A program made the translations under genes and the position numbers. This document shows positions 31,755-37,294 of a DNA stretch of 37,294 nt, piece by piece. The notes under the pieces were generated by a model. That model was not told the origin of the DNA and made no database searches. It saw nothing but the letters and a program-made list of their open reading frames with translations. This DNA comes from Chitinophaga sp. GbtcB8 (GTDB taxonomy: Bacteria > Bacteroidota > Bacteroidia > Chitinophagales > Chitinophagaceae). Where the stretch lies: contig NZ_JAGXJN010000027.1 of the NCBI RefSeq assembly GCF_019091455.1, positions 1 to 37,294 of the forward strand, given 5' to 3'. The stretch's first letter is position 1. Each line of letters begins with the position of its first letter.

Positions 31755-32465
31755 ATGGGCACACCTCTTAAACAGATCACCTGTCAACATTGTCAAGCCC
31801 GCTTTGGTTCTATCTTTTGCAAAGCGGAGGGAGAAAATATCACGGCTATTGATGAAGCCCGTGTATGCTCATTATACAAAAAAGGACAGGTCATTTTCCA
31901 GGAAGGCGCTCACTCCTTTGGTATCTACTGCATCAACTCCGGAAAAATAAAACTCACCCATAGCGGCGACGATGGCCGTGAACAGATCATACGCCTGGTA
32001 AAAGCAGGTGATATTATGGGTTATAAAGCCTTATTAAGCGGCGAACGGTATACCGCTACCGCGGTAGCGCTGGAAGATGCACAGGTATGTTTTATTCCCA
32101 AAGACCTGTTCCTGAACGTACTGCAAAAAGATCCCGGCCTTTCTTTTGAAATGATGCGCATCCTGTCCAGCGAACTGCGCAAAGCTGAATTAAAGATCAC
32201 CCACCTGGCCCAAAAACCGGTAAGGGAACGTTTAGCGGAAACCCTTTTATTCATTCATGAAACCTATGGCGTAGAAAGCGACGGACAAACCCTGAACGTT
32301 CGCCTTTCAAGAGAAGAAATTGCCAACCTGGTAGGTACCGCTACAGAATCTGCCATCCGCTTACTCTCCGAATTTAAGAAAGACGGCCTCATAGAACTGG
32401 AAGGTAAAAAAATACGCCTGCTGCAAATGAACCATCTTATAAAAGCCGCTAACCTTCAGGATTAA
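31755..32465 (+). CDS. Crp/Fnr-family regulator with FNR-like cysteines
   Basis: A 236-residue transcription factor. An N-terminal cluster of cysteines (C10, C13, C22 in TCQHCQARFGSIFC) precedes a cyclic-nucleotide-type domain (about 35-140), and C112 lies in DAQVCFIPKDLF, the same place as C122 in E. coli FNR (MVCEIPFETL). FNR holds a 4Fe-4S cluster with these four cysteines to sense oxygen, so the same role is plausible. The HTH is at about 175-215 (LSREEIANLVGTATESAIRLLSEF). The start at 31755 puts the cysteines where FNR has them; the frame is open upstream to 31713. It faces rluE and may autoregulate. Confidence 0.85.
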   Translation: MGTPLKQITCQHCQARFGSIFCKAEGENITAIDEARVCSLYKKGQVIFQEGAHSFGIYCINSGKIKLTHSGDDGREQIIRLVKAGDIMGYKALLSGERYTATAVALEDAQVCFIPKDLFLNVLQKDPGLSFEMMRILSSELRKAELKITHLAQKPVRERLAETLLFIHETYGVESDGQTLNVRLSREEIANLVGTATESAIRLLSEFKKDGLIELEGKKIRLLQMNHLIKAANLQD

Positions 32466-32792
32466 CAAGGGTTTTCGCCTACACTACGTGTATACTACAA
32501 CGTTATAATTTCCTTTCCTTTTTACTACTTTTTAAGCCGGGCTTATTGCCTTTTTATGTCTTAAAGGATGTTTTATGGATCATAGCCGCACTTTTAATGC
32601 GCTTACACAAAAATTTTTTGGGTAAAGCAGGGCTTTAAAGGTCCAAAAAGCAAAAAACAGCCCTTTGCTTGTTGTGCATGATACCAGGATAAAAAGGATA
32701 AAAAGCAATGTAAGGGGATGATGCTTTTGAAGATGATAAAAATGGGTGTAAGCTGAAACACTGGGTAGTAGCGGGTTTTAAAGGCAATAAAA

Positions 32793-32829
32793 AAAGTCTG
32801 ACCGTGCGAACAATCAGACTTTCTTGTTA
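32793..32829. terminator. Bidirectional terminator-like hairpin
   Basis: AAAGTCTGA (32793-32801) pairs perfectly with TCAGACTTT (32814-32822) over 9 bp around a 12-nt loop. On the plus strand CTTGTTAT follows; on the minus strand a run of T residues follows, which makes that direction the stronger one. It lies 330 bp past the FNR-like stop codon. Confidence 0.65.
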
Positions 32830-32919
32830 TGTGAATGGGTTAGTAAGTACAGGGAAATAAAATTCCCTACACAATATTAAAAAGAATTTCATGACAAAAG
32901 AAAAAAATTACAAAAAATT

Positions 32920-32950
32920 TTATTCACACCACTAAAAAAAGTGTGGATAA
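32920..32950. other. Inverted pair of exact DnaA-box matches
   Basis: TTATTCACA (32920-32928, plus) and TTATCCACA (32942-32950, minus) both match TTATNCACA. The two sites are 13 bp apart and point at each other. Flanking bases extend the symmetry to TTATTCACAC/GTGTGGATAA (9 of 10), so it can also be read as a single hairpin with an A-rich loop. Confidence 0.45.
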
Positions 32951-32972
32951 CAACAGTCTGCTGAACGAAGGT

Positions 32973-32999
32973 GGAAGTAAAGAAGTACTTCTTACTTCC
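32973..32999. repeat. Word palindrome 7 (7-bp unit AGAAGTA), no loop
   Basis: GGAAGTAAAGAAGT meets its own complement ACTTCTTACTTCC directly, with a single bulged A and no loop. The words have a 7-bp period. It ends about 25 bp before the lpxD -7 element. Confidence 0.65.
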
Positions 33000-33031
33000 T
33001 TTCATCTGCATCAAACTTTCACCTAACTTTG
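33000..33031 (+). promoter_or_regulatory. Probable lpxD promoter
   Basis: A perfect -7 TAACTTTG (33024-33031) with TTTC (33000-33003) 20 bp upstream as a weak -33 element. The ATG lies 33 bases downstream. Confidence 0.55.
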
Positions 33032-33064
33032 CTCACCTAAAATCACTCACTAATTCAATATGCT

Positions 33065-34009
33065 ATGAAGTTTGAAGCACCTGTTGCCGTTACAGAGATA
33101 GCCGCTATGATAGGCGCAGCGCTGGAAGGCAACCATCAGCTGATGGCCTCCGGTATCAACGAGATCCATAAAGTACAGGAAGGAGATATATCATTTGTGG
33201 ACTTTGAGAAGTACTATGATAAAGCCCTTAATTCTGCAGCCACCATTATCATCATCAATAAAAAAGTAGCCTGCCCGTCAGGTAAGGCGCTGTTGGTTAC
33301 CGACGATCCGTTTAGTGCCTATGTATCCCTGGTAAAACATTACCGTCCCTTTGAACCCTCCTCCAAACCCATCAGCGATAGCGCCGTAATAGGTGAAGAC
33401 ACCATCATACAACCTAACGTATTCATTGGTAATCATGTGCGTATAGGCAGCAATTGCCTCATACATCCCAACGTTACTATTTATGACCATACTGTTATTG
33501 GCGATAACGTGATCATTCATGCAGGTACTGTTATTGGCGCCGATGCGTTTTACTTTAAAAAAAGGAAGGAACGTGCCGTGATGTATGATAAAATGGAAAG
33601 CTGCGGCCGGGTTATTATTGAAAGTGATGTGGAAATAGGCGCCGGCTGCACCATTGACAAAGGCGTAAGCGGCGATACCATCATAGGCCAGGGCACCAAG
33701 CTGGATAACATGATACACATTGGCCACGGTACCGTAATAGGCCGCAACTGCCTGTTTGCCGCACAGGTAGGCATTGGTGGTAAAGCGCGTATAGAAGATA
33801 ACGTGATCCTCTGGGGACAGGTAGGCGTATCCAAAGACCTGGTGATCGGTAAAGATGCCGTAGTGCTGGCACAATCAGGCGTACCCAGCTCACTGGAAGG
33901 TGGTAAAACATACTTTGGCTCACCGGTAGAAGATGCCCGCAATAAAATGAAAGAGCTGAACTGGATCAAACGTATTCCTGAACTGTGGGAAAAGGTAATG
34001 AACAAATAG
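33065..34009 (+). CDS. lpxD: UDP-3-O-acylglucosamine N-acyltransferase, LpxD-like
   Basis: Adds the N-linked acyl chain in lipid A synthesis. The 314-residue protein is slightly short for LpxD. The N-terminal domain (1-98, ISFVDFEKYYDKAL) recalls the uridine-binding domain. The body is a left-handed beta helix of hexapeptides (DSAVIGEDTIIQPNVFIGNHVRIGSN). The active-site stretch IHIGHGTVIGRNCLFAAQVGIGG holds the two His residues; in E. coli LpxD the catalytic His is in the same place (IGHN). A C-terminal helix follows. Other lipid A genes are not adjacent, and Bacteroidota may carry more than one lpxD-like gene, so the substrate is not certain. Confidence 0.82.
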   Translation: MKFEAPVAVTEIAAMIGAALEGNHQLMASGINEIHKVQEGDISFVDFEKYYDKALNSAATIIIINKKVACPSGKALLVTDDPFSAYVSLVKHYRPFEPSSKPISDSAVIGEDTIIQPNVFIGNHVRIGSNCLIHPNVTIYDHTVIGDNVIIHAGTVIGADAFYFKKRKERAVMYDKMESCGRVIIESDVEIGAGCTIDKGVSGDTIIGQGTKLDNMIHIGHGTVIGRNCLFAAQVGIGGKARIEDNVILWGQVGVSKDLVIGKDAVVLAQSGVPSSLEGGKTYFGSPVEDARNKMKELNWIKRIPELWEKVMNK

Positions 34010-34024
34010 CCAACCCCCAATATC

Positions 34025-34714
34025 ATGCATATATCCCTTTTACAGAGCTTTGTTGCTGCTGTTCTATGTTTTGCCAGCCCTGTTAATATAATAACACCCG
34101 CTGCCGCACAGGATCTTTATACTGATGACCAGGAGTGGAAAGTAGAGATCAGCGATGGCTGGTTCTCTGCCAAAACATTCCATTACGGCGCTTATACCAC
34201 CACCGCCCGTAAGAACAGCGTGGCCAGCGCCACCAACATTACTTTTAAGAATGTTGATAACCCTTTTAACTTCCTGGTAAAAGATAGCAGCGAGCAAATA
34301 CTTGTACAGGCTTTAAACACGCCGCGCGTTAGTTTCTCCGGCCGTGTTTTACCCGACTGGCTGGAAAAAACACCTCCCACCAATCCGCTTTTTTACATTC
34401 TTATTAACGGTACCCAAAGTAACCCGCTGGTACGCTGGGAGCTGCTGTTAAAAAAGCCGCATTACCTGGAGCTGAATGATAATAAACCCATTGGCATACT
34501 GCGCTCACCGGATACGGAGATCCGTGTTACTGCGCATAACCGTTTTGGTATTGTAAACTCTTATGAGAAGGTGTGTTATGAGTTCCATATAAAGGGCAAT
34601 GCAGTAGCGGCTGTAATGCCGGGAGAGCAGCCCCGGGTATGGGTAAGCAAGCGCGTAAAAGCCGATACAGAAAAGGTGCTGGCAGCTGCAATAGGCGCCT
34701 TGTTATTTAGATAG
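34025..34714 (+). CDS. Exported protein of unknown function next to lpxD
   Basis: A 229-residue protein that I do not recognise. A signal peptide is visible (LLQSFVAAVLCFASPVNIIT, cleavage near AAA-QD). The mature part is beta-rich with motifs such as YGAYTTTARKNSVASATNITF and FYILINGTQSNPLVRWELLLK, then FHIKGNAVAAVMPGEQPRVW near the C-terminus. No membrane segment, metal site or catalytic motif is seen. It follows lpxD by 15 bp in the same direction, so it probably shares the transcript and may serve the envelope. Its last 12 bases overlap the convergent epimerase gene. Confidence 0.7.
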   Translation: MHISLLQSFVAAVLCFASPVNIITPAAAQDLYTDDQEWKVEISDGWFSAKTFHYGAYTTTARKNSVASATNITFKNVDNPFNFLVKDSSEQILVQALNTPRVSFSGRVLPDWLEKTPPTNPLFYILINGTQSNPLVRWELLLKKPHYLELNDNKPIGILRSPDTEIRVTAHNRFGIVNSYEKVCYEFHIKGNAVAAVMPGEQPRVWVSKRVKADTEKVLAAAIGALLFR

Positions 34715-35698
34715 TTTACCCGCAGCTGCGTCCTGTAAAAAGTCTTTACAAACACGGTTTATGGTTTGCTTTAACGGGGTGAACCGGAATTCCGGTAATG
34801 CCTGTAAGATCTTATCCGTGTTATAGTATATTTTCATTTGGGCGGTACGGGCGGTTTCTTTTGTAACCAGGGGTTTGCTGCCGGAGAACATTCCTTTCAC
34901 TTTTTCCATGCGCCATACTATTTCCGCCAGCCAGGATTGCACATTGATATGGGGTGGTTTTTTACCCAGTTGTGCAGCCATTTCAGCAAAAAGATCATAA
35001 TAGCTCCAGTTCTCTGAAGAAAGCAGGTAACGCTCCCCGCTGATATCACTATCCATCAGCGCGCACATCACCTTCACCACATCTTCCACATCCACATAAC
35101 CGTTAATGCCTTTGGTATAAAAGGGAAATTCTTTCCAGGCATTCTTAAACAGCGCACCGGAACCATCGTGCCAGTAGCTGCTGCCCAGGATAATAGACGG
35201 GTTTACAATAGCTGCCGGTAACCCTTCTGCCACGCCACGCCATACTTCCATTTCACTGCGGTATTTGCTAACCGCGTATTGGGAATTGTTGCGGCTTTCT
35301 ATCCACTCGCTTTCCTCATTTACCGGCGCCCCCTCTTTTGTACGGCCCAGGGCAGCAACAGAGCTTACATGTACCAGCTTTTGCACACCGGCATCCAGGG
35401 CAAGGTTCACTACATTGGCGGTACCTTCAATATTTATCTGCAGCATGCTGCGGTGTGCAGCAGGCTGAAAAGATACTACGGCGGCACAATGGTATACCTG
35501 TGTAATACCCTGCATGGCTTCTTCCAGGCTTATCACATCCAGCACATCGCCCTGGAACCATGTGATCTGTGATTGTATATCCTGTAATGTTTCGGGTATC
35601 TGCTGGCGGTATAAAGCGCGTACGGGCTTGCCGGCCTTTACCAGTGCCCGTAATAGATTACTGCCTAAAAAACCTGTTCCGCCGGTAACTAAGATCAT
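34703..35698 (-). CDS. Extended SDR: NAD-dependent epimerase/dehydratase, dihydroflavonol-reductase type
   Basis: A 331-residue protein of the extended SDR class. The N-terminus has the GxxGxxG loop (ILVTGGTGFLGSNLLRALVK), followed by VYHCAAVVSF, a Ser in LVHVSSVAALG, and the Tyr-x3-Lys pair in SQYAVSKYRSE. The length and motifs fit dihydroflavonol-4-reductase-like or NAD-dependent epimerases; the substrate is unknown. It follows the 3-hydroxyacyl-CoA dehydrogenase gene by 63 bp in the same direction. The stop overlaps the exported protein's end by 12 bases, an uncommonly tight convergent arrangement. Confidence 0.82.
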   Translation of the reverse strand: MILVTGGTGFLGSNLLRALVKAGKPVRALYRQQIPETLQDIQSQITWFQGDVLDVISLEEAMQGITQVYHCAAVVSFQPAAHRSMLQINIEGTANVVNLALDAGVQKLVHVSSVAALGRTKEGAPVNEESEWIESRNNSQYAVSKYRSEMEVWRGVAEGLPAAIVNPSIILGSSYWHDGSGALFKNAWKEFPFYTKGINGYVDVEDVVKVMCALMDSDISGERYLLSSENWSYYDLFAEMAAQLGKKPPHINVQSWLAEIVWRMEKVKGMFSGSKPLVTKETARTAQMKIYYNTDKILQALPEFRFTPLKQTINRVCKDFLQDAAAGKLSK

Positions 35699-35761
35699 GA
35701 GCGCAAAAGTAACAATTTCAATTACGAATTAAATGCAGTGATTTCAGGCACAACCGCACCG

Positions 35762-36625
35762 CTATTTTTCATAATTATAAAACCCCTTTCCGCTCTTCCG
35801 CCCCAGCTCTCCCTTCGCTACCCTGCCGGCCTGTAGCTCATTGGGGGCAAAACGCGGCGCCTGCGCAAAAGCATTATATAAGGATTGAGTTACTGCCAGG
35901 TTCACATCATTCCCTATCAGGTCCATCAACGCAAAAGGCCCCATACGGAAACCCGTGCTTTCCAGCAAACGGTCAATGGTGGCAAAGTCTGCCAGCTCCT
36001 GCTCCGCAGCTTTCATGGCTTCCAGGTAATAATGCCGGGCCACCCGGTTCACAATAAAACCCGGGGCATCTTTTACATGCACCGGTGTTTTACCCATGCT
36101 TTTAGCCAGCTCATATACCAGCGCTGCAACTTCGGGGCTCGTGCTTTCTGCGGTTACCACCTCCACCAGCTTCATAAGCGGGGCCGGGTTAAAGAAGTGC
36201 ATACCCACTACCCGCGATGGATTTATAACGCCGGCAGCTATACGGGAAACGGATAATGAGGAGGTATTGCTGGCAAAAATGGCATCACTGTGGTTGAGTT
36301 CCGCCAGCTGGTTAAACAGCCCTGTTTTAGCCTCTATTTGCTCTGCAATGGCTTCTATGATCACTGCTGCCACGCAATCCTGCAGCCGGGAGGTAAATTG
36401 TAAGCGGCTTAGCGTAGCGGTTTTATCCGCAGCAGTTAGTTTGCCTTTGGCTACTGCAGTATCCAGATTTTGGGTTATCTGCGTCTTTGCTTTGTCCAGC
36501 ATGGTGGGCTGTATATCAAACAAAAGCGTTTGGTACCCGCTGGCAGCCGCTACCTGTGCTATGCCGGCGCCCATGGTACCTGCGCCGCACACGGCAATGG
36601 TTTTAATTTCGTGTAACGTGATCAT
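35762..36625 (-). CDS. 3-hydroxyacyl-CoA (3-hydroxybutyryl-CoA) dehydrogenase
   Basis: An NAD-dependent oxidoreductase of about 287 residues that acts on 3-hydroxyacyl-CoA in fatty-acid or short-chain CoA metabolism. The Rossmann loop is IAVCGAGTMGAGIAQVAA; the catalytic His/Glu region is MHFFNPAPLMKLVEVV; and KDAPGFIVNRVARHYYLEAM begins the C-terminal domain. I chose the ATG at 36625 because the 10 residues encoded upstream are not family-like. Short single-domain forms such as this often act on C4 substrates, so 3-hydroxybutyryl-CoA is the leading guess. Confidence 0.87.
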   Translation of the reverse strand: MITLHEIKTIAVCGAGTMGAGIAQVAAASGYQTLLFDIQPTMLDKAKTQITQNLDTAVAKGKLTAADKTATLSRLQFTSRLQDCVAAVIIEAIAEQIEAKTGLFNQLAELNHSDAIFASNTSSLSVSRIAAGVINPSRVVGMHFFNPAPLMKLVEVVTAESTSPEVAALVYELAKSMGKTPVHVKDAPGFIVNRVARHYYLEAMKAAEQELADFATIDRLLESTGFRMGPFALMDLIGNDVNLAVTQSLYNAFAQAPRFAPNELQAGRVAKGELGRKSGKGFYNYEK

Positions 36626-36660
36626 GGGGAAGAAGTGTAAGGGGTGTAAGGTCAAAAAAG

Positions 36661-36688
36661 AAAAGGTGAAAGCATGCTTTCACCTTTT
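36661..36688 (-). terminator. Palindromic terminator between pheS and the 3-hydroxyacyl-CoA dehydrogenase
   Basis: AAAAGGTGAAAGC (36661-36673) and GCTTTCACCTTTT (36676-36688) are perfect complements around AT. On the minus strand CTTTTTT follows, so it should end the pheS transcript. Confidence 0.85.
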
Positions 36689-36704
36689 CTTTTACTATCT
36701 ATAG

Positions 36705-37294
36705 CTATACCGCGCCCGTGAACTGTTCCAGGAAGCGGGTATCATTTTCGGAGAATAACCGAAGGTCTTTGATCTGGTACTTCAGCATGGTAATACGTTC
36801 TATACCCCTTCCAAAAGCAAAGGCGGTATATTTTTCAGGATCAATGCCGCAGTTTTCAAGCACTTTGGGATGCACCATACCGCAGCCCAGGATCTCTACC
36901 CTGCCGGTATGCTTACATACGGAGCAGCCTTCGCCCCCGCAGATAATGCAGGAAATATCCATTTCTGCGCTGGGCTCTGTGAACGGGAAGTAAGAAGGGC
37001 GGAAGCGGATGCGCACATCCTCACCAAACAGCTCCTTCACAAAGTGATACAGCGTTTGTTTCAGATCAGCAAAAGATACGTTTTCATCAATGTATAAACC
37101 CTCTGCCTGGTGAAAGAAGCAGTGCGCACGGGCGCTGATGGTTTCATTACGGTACACCCGGCCCGGGCATATTACGCGTATGGGCAGCTTACCGGCCTCC
37201 ATGGTGCGTACCTGCACGCTGGAAGTATGGGTGCGCAGCAGCCAGTCAGGGTTCTTACTGGTGTAAAAGGTATCCTGCATATCACGCGCTGGGT
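36705..37294 (-). CDS. pheS: Phenylalanyl-tRNA synthetase alpha subunit, C-terminal part
   Basis: The 3' end of pheS, cut by the right edge of the window; the frame continues past 37294. The visible part is the catalytic core: TSSVQVRTM (motif 2 region), RVYRNETISARAHCFFHQAEGL, FRPSYFPFTEPSAEMDISC, and motif 3 AFGRGIERITMLKYQIKDLR. A cysteine pair set (CIICGGEGCSVC) precedes EILGCGMVHPKVLENCG, a form also seen in other bacterial PheS proteins. PheS pairs with PheT to charge tRNA-Phe. pheT is not in the window. Confidence 0.93.
   Translation of the reverse strand, partial: PARDMQDTFYTSKNPDWLLRTHTSSVQVRTMEAGKLPIRVICPGRVYRNETISARAHCFFHQAEGLYIDENVSFADLKQTLYHFVKELFGEDVRIRFRPSYFPFTEPSAEMDISCIICGGEGCSVCKHTGRVEILGCGMVHPKVLENCGIDPEKYTAFAFGRGIERITMLKYQIKDLRLFSENDTRFLEQFTGAV

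Larger units (their letters stand above)
32466..33064. other. 600-bp intergenic region between the FNR-like gene and lpxD
   Basis: No gene-like reading frame is seen. Contents in order: a bulged stem AAGCAGGGCT (32625-32634) with AGCCCTTTGCTT (32659-32670); an 8-of-9 DnaA-box match TGTGCATGA (32673-32681); a hairpin terminator (32793-32822); an AT-rich stretch (about 32830-32940); two exact DnaA-box matches in inverted orientation (32920-32928 and 32942-32950); word palindrome 7 (32973-32999); and the lpxD promoter. Confidence 0.6.

Noticed and set aside
36960..37010. Novel zinc-finger insertion in PheS (CIICGGEGCSVC)
   Set aside because: Similar cysteine-rich stretches before EILGCGMVHP occur in other bacterial PheS proteins; not new.

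Overview
The window looks like core chromosome of a Bacteroidota bacterium, most likely family Chitinophagaceae (Chitinophaga-like). This rests on Bacteroidota-type promoters (TTTG, 16-20 bp, TAnnTTTG) before several genes, few Shine-Dalgarno sites, and lineage-typical genes: gldH, batD/batE, a DUF4834 protein, an RluE-type pseudouridine synthase and a very long IF2. No taxonomic search was possible, so the family is an inference.

Layout. Positions 1-1360 hold the only mobile-element material: the end of an insertion sequence (tandem GTGGTTCACTTTG repeats) interrupts a tyrosine recombinase, next to a tRNA with anticodon CAT and its terminator. 1459-5259 holds a cytochrome-c/VCBS-repeat lipoprotein, a HAD phosphatase and three small membrane proteins (DUF4834, TM2, DUF2752). 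5275-10748 is the rimP-nusA-infB translation/transcription operon, with a terminator-like hairpin in its leader and a second promoter before infB. 10916-15029 holds surA, purF and sixA. 15166-17859 (minus strand) holds proC, a NUMOD4/HNH protein and dusB. 17971-21186 holds a CPBP protease, a DUF2007 protein, cdsA, psd and a small secreted Cys/Lys-rich protein, a phospholipid-synthesis cluster. 21463-25990 holds a YjjG-type nucleotidase, an SDR oxidoreductase, batD and batE. 25985-30978 (minus) holds a LytTR regulator with a partner kinase whose ATP-binding N-box looks degenerate, then a yicC-gldH-histidine kinase-response regulator operon. 31112-37294 holds rluE, an FNR-like regulator with four suitably placed cysteines, a 600-bp intergenic region with two exact DnaA-box matches, lpxD, an unrecognised secreted protein, an extended SDR, a 3-hydroxyacyl-CoA dehydrogenase and the 3' part of pheS.

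Most genes are ordinary housekeeping genes. The least explained signal is between them: seven intergenic regions carry long imperfect palindromes whose arms are built from short words repeated with a 7- or 8-bp period. Each locus has its own word (AAAGCNN, AAYGCNN, AGCTNTT, AGAAGTA, ATRTGCNN), yet the architecture is the same. Several begin within a few bases of a stop codon and end just short of the next promoter. I know of no name for this class of element; whether it has been described needs a search.
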